Notes: a model not told the origin generated them from the sequence alone. 64,000 nt of DNA from Xanthomonas euroxanthea (GCF_900476395.1 NZ_UIHB01000004.1:368400-432399), one strand, 5' to 3'; shown: positions 1-11,224, counted from the first letter of the stretch. Program-made: numbers and translations.

Positions 1-505
1 GCATCGTCGGCGCGCAGGTGGAGGGCGTCGATTCGATGGCCCGTGCCGTGCGCGGCGACTTCCGCGAAATCACTCCGGTCCCCACGCTGGCCGATGGCGT
101 GAAGGTCAAGATTCCCGGTTTTCTGACCCGCCGCTTGTGCTCGAGCCTGCTTGACGATGTGGTGATCGTGCGCGAGGCCGAATTGCGCGAAACCCTTGTG
201 CGCCTGGCGCTGGAGGAACACGTCATCGCCGAGGGCGCTGGCGCGCTGGCACTGGCTGCCGGTCGTCGCGTTTCAGGCAAACGCAAGTGCGCGGTGGTCT
301 CTGGCGGTAATATCGACGCAACTGTTCTGGCCACACTCTTGTCCGAGGTGCGGCCGCGGCCGCCACGCAAGCCGCGTCGTCGCAATACCGAGCGGCTGCG
401 CAACGAACGCAGCGCCAAGTCACTTCCCGAAACACCCGTCCTTTCCCGCCCATCCGCAGTCGCTTCAACGCCTGTCACCGCCATCGCCGTAGAGGAGTCA
501 TCCTG

Positions 506-509
<4 letters not shown>
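1..509 (+). CDS. ilvA: Threonine dehydratase, C-terminal part (cut by window start)
   Basis: This is the last 168 residues or so of a PLP-dependent threonine dehydratase, which deaminates threonine to 2-oxobutanoate as the first step to isoleucine. The reading frame is open from the first bases, so the true start lies upstream of the window. Visible fold-type II landmarks are the [10 protein letters not shown] segment and the SGGNIDA motif near the end of the catalytic domain. After this the protein does not continue into an ACT-like regulatory domain. It ends in a short Arg/Pro-rich, low-complexity tail of about 55 residues. Its stop codon overlaps the GTG start of leuA by 4 bases (GTGA), which suggests translational coupling and an ilv-leu operon. 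The name is inferred from family and context; a catabolic-type (TdcB-like) dehydratase of the same fold is the alternative. Confidence 0.85.
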
Positions 510-2068
<1,559 letters not shown>

Positions 2069-2099
2069 TAACGGTAGTTTGCTAGACGATGAAGACCTG

Positions 2100-2134
2100 A
2101 CGGCCGGCAGCGTGATCTGCTGGCCGTTTTGGTT
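2100..2134 (+). terminator. Rho-independent terminator after leuA
   Basis: ACGGCCGGCAG (2100-2110) pairs with CTGCTGGCCGT (2117-2127) through a six-base loop, with one G-U pair. The stem is followed by TTTGGTTTT. It lies just downstream of the leuA stop and would end the ilv-leuA transcript. Confidence 0.8.
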
Positions 2135-2232
2135 TTGGTGTTCCAACTTTCTTGCAAGTGCGTCGGGCTGCTGCGGGCGCGTGCACTCGTACCGACACAG
2201 AACAACCTCGCACACGAGATCTGCCGGTTTTG

Positions 2233-2373
2233 TGCGAATGCTTCGGTCTGCTGCGGGCGCTTGCACGTGTACCGGCGTGGGACACGCCGCAAGTACGTCC
2301 ATGTAGGCTCTGGCGCGGCATCCATGCCGCTCAAGGTCCCACACCGGCACCCGCGCAAGCACCACCAATTGCT
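2233..2373. repeat. 141-bp dispersed repeat, copy 1
   Basis: The segment runs from TGCGAATGCT to CACCAATTGCT and recurs at 2705-2845 with the same length and few substitutions. Its core is an imperfect palindrome: CGTGGGACACGCCGCAAGTACG, cut here to its outer arms CGTGGGAC and AAGGTCCCAC, around GCGGCATCCATGCCGC. The same core appears near 34.7-35.4 kb and 52.3-52.4 kb. Confidence 0.85.
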
Positions 2374-2704
2374 ATCGGTTGCGGAAAGAAATGCGGAGGG
2401 CATGTTGAGCTGGAGGTCCTTCGGAGCGTCCATCCTGGCGACGTGAGCAGATAAATGGCTTACCGATTACATCGGCTGGGAAGTCTGCAGGCATCAACAC
2501 GTGCTTGAAGCATTGCTTGCCGATCAGCGATAGCAATGGTGGAAGCGTGGTGTCGCGTCCGGGGGCGGGACCGTGTGGCGGCATGGATGCCGCCACCGAG
2601 CCTCCAGGGACGGATTCACGGCGTGTCCCGACACTGGATGCGGCGCCGCGCCGCCGACCAACTCCGCACACCGACCGGCCTTGTGTACGACATCTGGCGT
2701 TCCA

Positions 2705-2845
2705 TGCGAGTGCTCCGGTCTCCTGCGGGCGCTTGCACACGTACCGGCGTGGGACACGCCGCAAGTACGTCCGTGTAGGCTCTGGCGCGGCATCCATGCC
2801 GCTCAAGGTCCCACGCCGGCACGCGCGCAAGCACCACCAATTGCT
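2705..2845. repeat. 141-bp dispersed repeat, copy 2
   Basis: Second copy of the 2233-2373 unit in the same orientation, also exactly 141 bp. It includes the outer arms GCGTGGGACAC and GGTCCCACGC, and the central palindrome GCGGCATCCATGCCGC. Sequence outside the unit differs, so the copies have clear boundaries. Confidence 0.85.
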
Positions 2846-2944
2846 GTCGCCAGCTGAGGACCTGGATGCGGCATCGCGCTACTGACCAACACCCGCATGC
2901 CGGCCACTCCTGCGCACCACAACGCTTCAGGAATGCGGGCGCTG

Positions 2945-4018
2945 TTACAGCGCGGCCACCACTGCGTCCCCCATTGCCACGGTGCCGACCTTGGTCGTGC
3001 CTTCCGACCAGATATCGGCGGTGCGCAGGCCCTGGTCGAGCACCTTGCCGACAGCCTGCTCGATGGCGTCCGCTGCAGCCGATTGCGCGAAGGTGTAGCG
3101 CAACATCATTGCCACCGACAGGATGGTGGCCAACGGATTGGCAATCCGCTTGCCTGCGATGTCCGGCGCGGAGCCATGACATGGCTCGTACATGCCCTTG
3201 TTGTTGGCATCCAGCGAGGCCGAAGGCAGCATGCCGATCGAGCCGGTGAGCATCGACGCCTGATCGGACAGGATGTCGCCGAACATGTTGTCGGTCACGA
3301 TCACATCGAACTGCTTGGGCGCGCGCACCAACTGCATCGCCGCGTTGTCCACGTACATGTGCGACAGCGCAATGTCCGGATAGTCCTTGGCCACCTCTTC
3401 GACGACCGCGCGCCACAGCTGGCTCGATGCCAGGACGTTGGCCTTGTCGACCGAGCACAACTTCTTGCCGCGCAGGCGTGCCATCTCGAAGCCGGCCTTG
3501 GCGATGCGGCGGATCTCGCTTTCGCTGTAGGGCAGCGTGTCGTAGGCCTGACGCTCGCCATTTTCCAGCGTGCGCGTGCCACGCGGCTGACCGAAATAGA
3601 TGCCGCCGGTGAGCTCGCGCAGGATCAACAGATCCAGCCCCGACACTACCTCAGGCTTGAGCGTGGAGGCATCGGCCAGCTGCGGATACAGCAGCGCCGG
3701 ACGCAGGTTGGCGAACAACCCGAGCTGCGAGCGGATCTTGAGCAGGCCGCGCTCCGGGCGCAGCGATGGATCGATGGTGTCCCATTGCGGGCCACCCACC
3801 GCACCCAGCAGCACCGCGTCGGCGGCGCGTGCGCGCTCCAGCGTTTCGTCGGCCAGCGGGCTGCCGTACTTGTCGTAGGCCGCACCGCCCAGTTCGTCAT
3901 GTACCAGGCTGACACCCAGCCCATGCTGCGCATCGATGCGCGTCAGCACCTTGACCGCTTCGGCCATGATCTCCGGGCCAATGCCGTCGCCGGGAAGAAT
4001 CAGAATCTGCTTGCTCAT
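2945..4018 (-). CDS. leuB: 3-isopropylmalate dehydrogenase
   Basis: LeuB oxidises and decarboxylates 3-isopropylmalate to 4-methyl-2-oxopentanoate with NAD+, the third step specific to leucine synthesis. The 357-residue product starts [17 protein letters not shown], the usual N-terminus of the family. It has the substrate-binding arginines in the [12 protein letters not shown] region and the metal/NAD signature near the C-terminal half ([14 protein letters not shown], then [14 protein letters not shown]). The ATG at 4018 was chosen because the longer frame to 4081 adds 21 residues with no family similarity. It lies last in a leuC-leuD-leuB unit, 75 bases after leuD. Confidence 0.96.
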   Translation of the reverse strand: MSKQILILPGDGIGPEIMAEAVKVLTRIDAQHGLGVSLVHDELGGAAYDKYGSPLADETLERARAADAVLLGAVGGPQWDTIDPSLRPERGLLKIRSQLGLFANLRPALLYPQLADASTLKPEVVSGLDLLILRELTGGIYFGQPRGTRTLENGERQAYDTLPYSESEIRRIAKAGFEMARLRGKKLCSVDKANVLASSQLWRAVVEEVAKDYPDIALSHMYVDNAAMQLVRAPKQFDVIVTDNMFGDILSDQASMLTGSIGMLPSASLDANNKGMYEPCHGSAPDIAGKRIANPLATILSVAMMLRYTFAQSAAADAIEQAVGKVLDQGLRTADIWSEGTTKVGTVAMGDAVVAAL

Positions 4019-4093
4019 GCAATCCTCGTCAGTGAAATCAACACAGCGCAGCACGTCCTGACGCAACCGGGGCGTTGGCACGTGCCGGCGGAA

Positions 4094-4741
4094 TTACTGC
4101 AGCGCGCCGAACAGCCACGGTTGACGCGCGCGATGCCCTTGCTCGAAGCGGCCGATCGCATCGGCGTCCTGCAGGGTCAGACCGATGTCGTCCAGCCCGT
4201 TGAGCAGGCAGTGCTTGCGGAACGCATCGATCTCGAAGCCGTATTCCACGCCATCGGGGCGGCGCACGCGCTGTGCGGCCAGATCCACGGTGAGTCGGTA
4301 GCCCTCGGTGGCCAGGCATTGCGCGAACAGGGCGTCCACTTCTGCTTCGGCCAGCACGATCGGCAGCAGGCCGTTCTTGAAACTGTTGTTGAAGAAGATG
4401 TCGGCAAAGCTGGGCGCGATCACCGCGCGGAAGCCGTATTCGTCCAGCGCCCACGGCGCGTGTTCGCGCGAGGAACCGCAGCCGAAGTTCTCGCGTGCCA
4501 GCAGGACGCTGGCGCCCTGGTAGCGCGGGAAATTGAGCACGAACTCCGGGTTGAGCGGGCGCTGGCTGTTGTCGCGGCCAGGCTCGCCGACGTCCAGGTA
4601 GCGCCATTCGTCGAACAGGTTCGGCCCGAAGCCGGTGCGCTTGATCGACTTGAGGAATTGCTTGGGAATGATCTGGTCGGTATCGACATTGGCGCGATCC
4701 AGCGGCGCCACCAGTCCGGTGTGTTGGGTGAAAGGGGTCAT
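4094..4741 (-). CDS. leuD: 3-isopropylmalate dehydratase, small subunit
   Basis: LeuD is the swivelling small subunit of isopropylmalate isomerase, which with LeuC converts 2- to 3-isopropylmalate. The 215-residue product begins [20 protein letters not shown], matching the family N-terminus, and carries [11 protein letters not shown] and the [14 protein letters not shown] substrate-recognition segment around residues 77-90. Length is normal. It lies between leuC (71 bases upstream) and leuB on the minus strand. The leuC-leuD spacer contains an inverted GGGAAT-type repeat. Confidence 0.95.
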   Translation of the reverse strand: MTPFTQHTGLVAPLDRANVDTDQIIPKQFLKSIKRTGFGPNLFDEWRYLDVGEPGRDNSQRPLNPEFVLNFPRYQGASVLLARENFGCGSSREHAPWALDEYGFRAVIAPSFADIFFNNSFKNGLLPIVLAEAEVDALFAQCLATEGYRLTVDLAAQRVRRPDGVEYGFEIDAFRKHCLLNGLDDIGLTLQDADAIGRFEQGHRARQPWLFGALQ

Positions 4742-4750
4742 TGAAAGGCC

Positions 4751-4835
4751 GGGAATTGGGAGTAGAGAATGGGGAATTGGCAGAGCGGAGACGGGACGGA
4801 TGTTGCGATTCTCTATTCCCGATTCTCGATTCCCT
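4751..4835. repeat. GGGAAT-type inverted repeat between leuC and leuD
   Basis: The left arm (4751-4780) reads GGGAATTGGGAGTAGAGAAT and on; the right arm (4807-4835) is its approximate reverse complement (TTCTCTATTCCCGATTCTCG). The arms could pair into a long imperfect hairpin on the leuCDB transcript. Related structures occur at 40819-40941 and 43823-43962, and a single arm at 46127-46164. The right arm overlaps the last codons of leuC. Confidence 0.75.
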
Positions 4836-6252
4836 GCAACGCACGCACATCAACAAAATGCCCGCTGACCGCCGCTGCTGCGGCCATGGCCGGGCTGACC
4901 AGATGGGTGCGGCCGCCGGCGCCCTGGCGGCCTTCGAAGTTGCGGTTGGAGGTGGAGGCGCAGTGTTCGCCGCTGCCCAGCTTGTCCGGGTTCATCGCCA
5001 GACACATCGAACACCCCGGCTCGCGCCATTCGAAGCCGGCGTCCAGGAACACCTTGTCCAGGCCTTCGGCTTCGGCCTGCGCCTTGACCAGGCCCGAGCC
5101 CGGGACCACCAACGCCTGCTTGATGGTGGCAGCGACCTTGCGGCCCCGGGCCACCGCAGCGGCCGCGCGCAGATCCTCGATGCGCGAGTTGGTGCACGAG
5201 CCGATGAACACGCGATCCAGGCGGATCTCGGTGATCGGCTGGTTTGCCCGCAAACCCATGTATTTCAGCGCGCGCTCGATCGAATCGCGCCGGGTCGGAT
5301 CCTGTTCGGTTGCCGGGTCCGGCACCTGCTGGTCGACCGCCAGCACCATTTCCGGCGAGGTGCCCCAGCTGACCTGCGGCTTGATGTCTTCGGCACGCAG
5401 CTCCACCACGGTGTCGAAGTGCGCGTCAGCATCGGAAACCAGCGTGCGCCACAGTGCGACGGCGGCCTCCCAGTCGGCGCCCCTGGGCGCAAACGGGCGG
5501 CCCTGCACATAGGCAATGGTCTTTTCGTCCACCGCCACCATGCCCACGCGCGCACCGGCTTCGATGGACATGTTGCAGATGGTCATGCGCCCTTCCATCG
5601 ACAGGGCGCGGATCGCGCTGCCGGCAAATTCCAGCGCATGGCCATTGCCGCCGGCGGTGCCGATCCTGCCGATCACCGCCAGCACGATGTCCTTGGCAGT
5701 CACCCCGAACGGCAGCGTGCCCTCCACCCGCACCTGCATGTTCTTCATCTTCTTGGCGATCAGGCATTGCGTGGCCAGCACATGCTCGACCTCGGAAGTG
5801 CCGATGCCGTGCGCCAGCGCGCCGAACGCGCCATGCGTGGAGGTGTGCGAATCGCCGCAGACCACGGTCATGCCCGGCAGGGTGGCGCCCTGCTCGGGGC
5901 CGACCACATGCACGATGCCCTGGCGCGCATCGTTCATCTTGAACTCGAGGATGCCGAAATCGTCGCAGTTCTCGTCCAGCGTCTGCACCTGCAGGCGCGA
6001 GACTTCATCGGAGATCGATTCCAGCCCGCCCTGGCGCTCGGCCCGCGTGGTCGGCACGTTGTGATCGGGCGTGGCGATGTTGGCATCGATGCGCCACGGC
6101 TTGCGCCCGGCCAGGCGCAAGCCTTCGAACGCCTGCGGCGAAGTCACTTCATGCAGGATGTGGCGATCAATGTAGATCAGCGACGAACCATCGTCGCGGC
6201 GCGTGACCTCGTGCAGGTCCCACAGCTTGTCGTACAGCGTCTTGGCAGTCAT
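4813..6252 (-). CDS. leuC: 3-isopropylmalate dehydratase, large subunit
   Basis: LeuC is the [4Fe-4S] aconitase-type subunit of isopropylmalate isomerase and works with LeuD. The 479-residue product starts [16 protein letters not shown], the standard family start; the open frame extends upstream to 6336 but the extra residues are not family-like and would run into the regulator's promoter. Cluster-binding cysteines are visible in [14 protein letters not shown] and in the paired CSMC near the C-terminus. Also seen are [17 protein letters not shown] and [19 protein letters not shown]. It is the first gene of leuC-leuD-leuB and divergent from a LysR regulator, so control by that regulator is likely but is inferred. 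Confidence 0.95.
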   Translation of the reverse strand: MTAKTLYDKLWDLHEVTRRDDGSSLIYIDRHILHEVTSPQAFEGLRLAGRKPWRIDANIATPDHNVPTTRAERQGGLESISDEVSRLQVQTLDENCDDFGILEFKMNDARQGIVHVVGPEQGATLPGMTVVCGDSHTSTHGAFGALAHGIGTSEVEHVLATQCLIAKKMKNMQVRVEGTLPFGVTAKDIVLAVIGRIGTAGGNGHALEFAGSAIRALSMEGRMTICNMSIEAGARVGMVAVDEKTIAYVQGRPFAPRGADWEAAVALWRTLVSDADAHFDTVVELRAEDIKPQVSWGTSPEMVLAVDQQVPDPATEQDPTRRDSIERALKYMGLRANQPITEIRLDRVFIGSCTNSRIEDLRAAAAVARGRKVAATIKQALVVPGSGLVKAQAEAEGLDKVFLDAGFEWREPGCSMCLAMNPDKLGSGEHCASTSNRNFEGRQGAGGRTHLVSPAMAAAAAVSGHFVDVRALQGIENRE

Positions 6253-6331
6253 TGCGGCGATCCGGTTGGCGGATGGTGGAGTGCCCACCTGGCTGCGTTC
6301 GATGCTAGGAGCTTGCCTTCGATAACGCAAA

Positions 6332-6357
6332 TTCATATTGTTTATTCAACAAATGAA
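6332..6357. promoter_or_regulatory. Inverted repeat in the leuC/lysR divergent region, candidate operator
   Basis: TTCATATTGTT (6332-6342) and AACAAATGAA (6348-6357) form a near-perfect inverted repeat around a five-base centre. It is AT-rich, sits between leuC and the LysR gene and just before the regulator's start codon. That is where LysR proteins usually bind to control themselves and the divergent target. Function is inferred from position and symmetry. Confidence 0.6.
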
Positions 6358-6365
6358 ATTTGGGA

Positions 6366-7256
6366 ATGGCAATGGACCTGGCAAGCCTCAGCGCCTTCGT
6401 GGCGATTGCCGAAAGCGGCAGCTTTTCGGCCGCCGGCGAGGCCCTGCACCTCACCCAGCCGGCGGTGAGCAAACGCATCGCCTTGCTGGAAGCACAACTG
6501 TCGGCGCGGCTGTTCGACCGCCTGGGCCGCCAGGTGGTGCTGACCGAGGCCGGCCAGGCCTTGCTGCCGCGTGCGCAACGCATCCTGGCCGAGCTGCAGG
6601 ACACCCGCCGCGTGCTGGAGCATCTTGGCGCGGCGGTCGGCGGGCGGCTGAGCCTGGCCACCAGCCATCATGTCGGCCTGCATCGCCTGCCCGCCCTGCT
6701 GCGCCGCTTCGCCGCAGAGCATCCACACGCAGCGCTGGACATCCAGTTCCTGGATTCGGAGCTGGCCTATGCCGCGGTGCTGCGCGGCGAGGTGGAGCTG
6801 GCGGTCACCACGCTGGCACCGGACACGCGTGCGCCACTGCGCGCGCAACCGATCTGGCATGACCGCCTGCAGTTCGTGGTGGCGCCCGATCACCCGCTGG
6901 CCGCGTTGCGCGCGGTGTCGCTGGAGGATGTGGTGGCGCATCCGGCGGTGCTGCCGGATCCGGGCACGTTCACCCATCGCATCGTCGCCGGTCTGTTCGC
7001 CGGGCATGGGCTGGTGCCGAGCCTGCGCATGACCACCAACTATCTGGAAACGATCAAGATGCTGGTGTCGGTCGGCCTAGCGTGGAGCGTATTGCCGGAA
7101 CGCATGATCGATCACCAGATCGTGGCGCTGCCGCTGGCCGATGTGATGCTGTCACGCGAGCTGGGCTGCGTGACCCATGGCGGGCGCACCTTGTCGCGCG
7201 CCGCGCAGGCGTTTGTTGCCTTGTTGAACGCGCAGGCGGACCAGTTGCAGGAGTAA
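6366..7256 (+). CDS. LysR family transcriptional regulator, divergent from leuC
   Basis: About 296 residues, usual for LysR proteins. An N-terminal winged helix-turn-helix covers roughly residues 1-60 (FVAIAESGSFSAAGEALHLT then QPAVSKRIALLEAQL), followed by a LysR substrate-binding domain to the end. Two in-frame ATGs (6366 and 6372) are possible starts; the upstream TTG at 6360 is less likely. Head-to-head placement with leuC and an inverted repeat in the shared promoter suggest that it regulates leuCDB, probably in response to a leucine-pathway intermediate. The sequence does not show which effector it binds. It is convergent with the propeller/GGDEF gene, 36 bases away. Confidence 0.88.
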   Translation: MAMDLASLSAFVAIAESGSFSAAGEALHLTQPAVSKRIALLEAQLSARLFDRLGRQVVLTEAGQALLPRAQRILAELQDTRRVLEHLGAAVGGRLSLATSHHVGLHRLPALLRRFAAEHPHAALDIQFLDSELAYAAVLRGEVELAVTTLAPDTRAPLRAQPIWHDRLQFVVAPDHPLAALRAVSLEDVVAHPAVLPDPGTFTHRIVAGLFAGHGLVPSLRMTTNYLETIKMLVSVGLAWSVLPERMIDHQIVALPLADVMLSRELGCVTHGGRTLSRAAQAFVALLNAQADQLQE

Positions 7257-7292
7257 GCGCGGCAGCGCCATGCCCCTGGCAACGCGACAGGC

Positions 7293-10200
7293 TTACTGAT
7301 CCACCAAGCGGTCGCGCCCCAGCCGCTTGGCCTGGTACAGGCGGCGGTCTGCCAGTGCCAGCAGTTCGCGGCGGCTCGGTGCTTCATCGCTCATCGCCAT
7401 GCCCATGCTGGCGGTGCAGCGCACCGTCGTGCCCTGCGTCTCGATGCCGATCGCCGCCAGCCGCTGGCGCATGCGCTCGAACAGCGCGCGTGCCTGTGCA
7501 ACGTCCACCCCCACTGCCGCGAGCAGAAACTCTTCGCCACCGTGGCGCGCGGCGAAGCACTGCGCCTGATCCTGCTCGTTGAATGCTTCGCCGATCGCGC
7601 GCAGCACCGCATCGCCGACCTCATGGCCGTACTCGTCGTTGATGCGCTTGAAATGGTCGATATCCATCAGCACCAACGCCAGCGAGGGACCACCGGCGCG
7701 CGCATCATCGAACCATTGCTGCAGGACGCGCTCGGCCTCGCGCCGATTCGGCAAGGCGGTCAGCACGTCGTGGCTGGCGCGGTATTCGAGCTGGCGCATC
7801 AGGGCTTCGCGCTCCTGGCTGGCCTGCTGCAGCGCGAGGTTCTTGTCGCTCAACTCACGGGTGCGTGCGTCGATCACCGTATTGAGTTGGCGCTGACGAC
7901 GGCGGTAGCTGGCGGTGCGCCACAGATAGAGCCCGTAGATCAGGCTGCCCAGCCCGAGGATGCCCAGGGCGATCACTTCGCCACGCCGCCACCACGGCGG
8001 CGCCAGTGCGATCACCAGGCTGGATTCGCCCACCAGCGCGGTCTGCCGCCAGTCCACCGGCAGCGACATCGCCTGGACGCGGAAACGGAAACGGCCCGGC
8101 GGCAGATTGGTGTAGACCGCTTCGCTGGCGCTGTCGGCGTCCACCCAGTCCGGGTCGAAGCCTTCCAGCCGGTAGCGGTAGCGCACCTTGTCCGGGCCAC
8201 GATAATTCAGCCCCGCATAGACAATGGCGATGCGCCGGGTCTCCGCGCCGAAGCGATGCAAGCCATTGAGCGGCTGCACCGTGCCGTCGACCAGCAGCCG
8301 CTCGAACACGATCGGCACGCGATGGCCTTGCAAGGTGCCCACGCGCGCCGGATCGATCACGCCCAGGCCCGCAGCGGTGGGAAACAGCAACTGCCCGGAC
8401 TGGGTCATCCAGCCTGCCGGCGCGCTGCTGCCATTGCCCTGATTGCCGGGCATGCCGTCGCTGCGATCCACCACCTCCACACTCAACTGCTCGCGCGTGC
8501 CGGCATCGAGCTGGTCGAAGTCGCTGCGCGCGATGCGGAACACGCCGTGGTTGCTCGACAACCAGAAATAACCGCGGCCGTCGTCGATCACCCGGAACAC
8601 CTTGTCGCGCGGCAGCCCGACCCGGTGGTCGTAGACGCGGAAGGTCTCTCCACTCAGGCGCAGCAGGCCGCGATCGCTGGCGATCCACAGGTCGCCATTG
8701 GTATCGCGCAGGAAGTCGAACGCGTTCTGCCCGGGGAAATCCTGCTCGCCCAGCCATGCGCGTGTACTGCCATTTGCCGACAGCGCAGTCATGCCACGAT
8801 CGGTGCCGATCCACACATTGCCCTGCGTATCGCGATACAGCACCTGCACCGAGCCATCGGGTACGCCGTCGGCGGCGGTGAAGCGGCGTGCCTTGCCATC
8901 GCGCCAGCGCACCAGCCCGGCGGTGGTGCCGATCCACAGCGTCTGGCCATCGGGCAACACCGCGCGTACCGACAGCGACGGCAGGCCGTCGGCCGCACCA
9001 ATGCGTGCCAGCACGCGCCCTTGCGCATCCAGGCGCACCACACCCTGGCTGTACGTGCCGGCCCAGACGCCGCCATCGCCGGCATCGGCCAGGGCCAGCA
9101 CCGATTGCTCCAGCACGCGGCCGCCCTCGTTCGGCACCACCGACACGCGGCTGATCCGGTTGTTGTGCCAGCGGTCCAGGCCCACCGCGCTGCCCACCCA
9201 CACGGTGCCGTTGCCGGTCTGCAGCACCGTGCGCACGTAGTCCGAGGCCAGGCCGTCTTCGTGGGTGACGCCATGCGCGGCGCCTTCGGCAATGCGGAAC
9301 AGGCCGTGCGTGCTGCCGACCCAGATCAGGCCCTCGGCGTCTTCCAGCAACGCCGGGCTGGCGACGCCCGAAATGGCGATCTGTTCATCCGGCGTACCCG
9401 CGCCGCCATGCACCACCAGCGTGCCCGACGGCAGGCTCATCCACAGATGTCCGCGCCGATCCAGCAGCAATGCATCCACCCGCTGGCCTTGCCGGAAACG
9501 CTGCAGTCCGCCACCGCGGCTCCACCACCACACGCCGTCGTCGCCAGCGACCAGCAGGCCGCCCTGACGATCGCTGGCCAGCCGTCGCACCGGTGCGGCG
9601 CGCATGCCATGTGCCTTGCCCCAGGCCTCGGCCACAATGCCATCGCGGGGCAGACGATAGAGCCCGACTTCGGTGCCCACCCATAAATCGCCATCGGCAT
9701 CGGCCGCCAGCGCGGTGATGCGCGCGCGCGGCAGGCCGGCCTGGCGCCCGACGTCCACCACCCGCCCGTCCGGCTCGATGCGGTACAGCGTCTGCGGCGT
9801 GCCCACCCACAATGCGCCACCGGCGCAGCGCAGCAGTGCACTGACTGCCAGGTGCCGCGCCGAAGCATCACCCAGCTGCTGCCAATGGCCATCCTGGTAG
9901 TGGTAGACCCCATCGAAGGCGGTGCCGAACAACATCCCGCCGGCGCTGTCGCGTGTCACCACGAACACGCCCCCCAGCTCGACGCCCGGTGTGTTCTGAC
10001 GGTCATACACGGTGAAGTCGCGGCCGTTGAAGCGCGCCACACCTTCCCAGGTGCCCAGCCAGATCAAGCCATCGGCGCCCTGCGCCACCGCGTGCACCAG
10101 ATTGTGCGGCAGGCCGTCGTCCATGCTCCAGCGCGTGACGGTGTGGTACGCGGTATGGGTCGGCGGCTGGGCGCCGGCCGGCCAGACGCCGAACAGCACG

Positions 10201-10304
10201 CAGGCCAGCAATGCCCATCGCCACAGCAGCCCGGTCCGCCGCACGCATGTGCTGCGGACGCAGCCCGTCTGCGCATGCGCCCCGACCCTGTCCACGCTCC
10301 CCAT
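7293..10304 (-). CDS. Periplasmic beta-propeller sensor with cytoplasmic GGDEF domain
   Basis: A 1003-residue membrane-bound signalling protein. An Arg-rich N-terminus and a hydrophobic segment ending GVWPAGAQ look like a signal peptide. About 600 residues of two-component regulator propeller repeats follow (units such as DGLIWLGTWEGVARFNG), then a Y_Y_Y domain (residues about 650-740) and one membrane helix near 755-775 (VIALGILGLGSLIYGLYLW). A short coiled linker and a C-terminal GGDEF domain complete it. The active-site signature is GGEEF near residue 920, so cyclic-di-GMP synthesis is expected. The RxxD product-inhibition site normally five residues before it is absent (QAQC). The ligand of the periplasmic part is unknown. 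It is transcribed alone and is divergent from the TetR gene. Confidence 0.92.
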   Translation of the reverse strand: MGSVDRVGAHAQTGCVRSTCVRRTGLLWRWALLACVLFGVWPAGAQPPTHTAYHTVTRWSMDDGLPHNLVHAVAQGADGLIWLGTWEGVARFNGRDFTVYDRQNTPGVELGGVFVVTRDSAGGMLFGTAFDGVYHYQDGHWQQLGDASARHLAVSALLRCAGGALWVGTPQTLYRIEPDGRVVDVGRQAGLPRARITALAADADGDLWVGTEVGLYRLPRDGIVAEAWGKAHGMRAAPVRRLASDRQGGLLVAGDDGVWWWSRGGGLQRFRQGQRVDALLLDRRGHLWMSLPSGTLVVHGGAGTPDEQIAISGVASPALLEDAEGLIWVGSTHGLFRIAEGAAHGVTHEDGLASDYVRTVLQTGNGTVWVGSAVGLDRWHNNRISRVSVVPNEGGRVLEQSVLALADAGDGGVWAGTYSQGVVRLDAQGRVLARIGAADGLPSLSVRAVLPDGQTLWIGTTAGLVRWRDGKARRFTAADGVPDGSVQVLYRDTQGNVWIGTDRGMTALSANGSTRAWLGEQDFPGQNAFDFLRDTNGDLWIASDRGLLRLSGETFRVYDHRVGLPRDKVFRVIDDGRGYFWLSSNHGVFRIARSDFDQLDAGTREQLSVEVVDRSDGMPGNQGNGSSAPAGWMTQSGQLLFPTAAGLGVIDPARVGTLQGHRVPIVFERLLVDGTVQPLNGLHRFGAETRRIAIVYAGLNYRGPDKVRYRYRLEGFDPDWVDADSASEAVYTNLPPGRFRFRVQAMSLPVDWRQTALVGESSLVIALAPPWWRRGEVIALGILGLGSLIYGLYLWRTASYRRRQRQLNTVIDARTRELSDKNLALQQASQEREALMRQLEYRASHDVLTALPNRREAERVLQQWFDDARAGGPSLALVLMDIDHFKRINDEYGHEVGDAVLRAIGEAFNEQDQAQCFAARHGGEEFLLAAVGVDVAQARALFERMRQRLAAIGIETQGTTVRCTASMGMAMSDEAPSRRELLALADRRLYQAKRLGRDRLVDQ

Positions 10305-10542
10305 CCCCTCGTTGTGCTGCCAAAGGGGCTGCCGACGTGCGCCGACAGACCGTTAGCCAATCTATCACCGGGGGTTTTTCAACGCGCTAGGTGGATTCCC
10401 CACACCGATGGGATGCACCATGACACCGGGAGGCATTCAGCCGAAACAATTACCGGACATAACCAAGCTGGTGCGCAGCTAACGCCTGGGCGCGGCCGTT
10501 CCTGAGCGCTTGCCTGCATTCCACCGGCAGCGAGTATAAATA

Positions 10543-10559
10543 TAGAACCCGATGGTCTA
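10543..10559. promoter_or_regulatory. Inverted repeat before the TetR gene, candidate operator
   Basis: TAGAACC (10543-10549) and GGTCTA (10554-10559) form an imperfect palindrome next to an AT-rich stretch (TATAAATATAG) that could serve as a -10 region. It ends 11 bases before the TetR start codon. TetR proteins commonly repress their own promoter at such sites; this is inference only. Confidence 0.4.
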
Positions 10560-10570
10560 GTATTGGCAGC

Positions 10571-11224
10571 ATGTCCAGCTCGCCCCCCCTCAAGTCCAAG
10601 GCCAGGAGCAACGGCCCCGGACGGCCCAAGGATCTTGGGAAACGCGCCGCCATTCTTGGCGCTGCCCGCACCATGTTCATGGAGCAGGGGTATGCCGGGG
10701 TCAGCATGGATGGCATCGCCGCCCAGGCGGGCGTGTCCAAGCTCACCGTCTATAGCCATTTTGGCGACAAGGAGAGCCTGTTTTCCGAGGCGATCCGTGC
10801 GCAATGCCAGCATATGATGCCGGACGACCTGTTCGATCATGCTCCCGAGGGCGCGCTGCGCGATCAGCTGATCGAAATCGCCGATGCCTTCTTCGCCATG
10901 GTCAGCACCGAGTCGGCCATTGCCACCCACCGCATGATGATGGCGCCCGGTACGGGCGACGTGCATGTACGCGAGATGTTCTGGGATGCCGGCCCCAAGC
11001 GAACCCAACGGGCGCTGGCCGATTTCCTGTCCGCACGCGTGGCCGACGGGCAGCTGAAGATCGACGATGTGGCACGCGCCGCGTCCCAGTTCTTCTGCCT
11101 GCTCAAGGGCGAGCTGTATGCGCTGATGATGTGCGGCCTGCACGGCCAGCCCACCCGCGCGCAGGTGGACGAGCACTTGCAGGCCAGCGTGGATTTCTTC
11201 TTGAGGGCGTATGCGCCGCGCTGA
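10571..11224 (+). CDS. TetR/AcrR family transcriptional regulator
   Basis: A 217-residue regulator. After a Lys/Pro-rich N-terminal tail, the helix-turn-helix lies at about residues 26-72 (MDGIAAQAGVSKLTVYSHFG with the following KESLF). The C-terminal half is the ligand-binding/dimerisation domain of the AefR-like type. The next genes on the same strand are a Pcm-like methyltransferase 128 bases downstream and tolC. TetR proteins beside TolC-type efflux genes often control drug or solvent export, so this is a reasonable but unproven role. No strong ribosome-binding site precedes the ATG. Confidence 0.9.
   Translation: MSSSPPLKSKARSNGPGRPKDLGKRAAILGAARTMFMEQGYAGVSMDGIAAQAGVSKLTVYSHFGDKESLFSEAIRAQCQHMMPDDLFDHAPEGALRDQLIEIADAFFAMVSTESAIATHRMMMAPGTGDVHVREMFWDAGPKRTQRALADFLSARVADGQLKIDDVARAASQFFCLLKGELYALMMCGLHGQPTRAQVDEHLQASVDFFLRAYAPR

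Larger units (their letters stand above)
2069..2944. other. Repeat-rich gap between convergent leuA and leuB, no gene seen
   Basis: About 870 bp without a credible gene. It holds the leuA terminator, two near-identical 141-bp direct repeats (2233-2373 and 2705-2845), a partial third copy of their left end near 2157-2200, and an oppositely oriented palindromic element around 2550-2645 centred on GGCGGCATGGATGCCGCC. The open frames here run through these repeats on both strands, differ from one repeat copy to the next, and resemble no known protein. Confidence 0.8.

Noticed and set aside
2897..4744. Long plus-strand frame opposite leuB and leuD
   Set aside because: Shadow of the leu genes: real family proteins lie on the other strand.
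6360..6365. TTG start for the LysR gene
   Set aside because: Two in-frame ATGs follow within 12 bases and give the usual family N-terminus.
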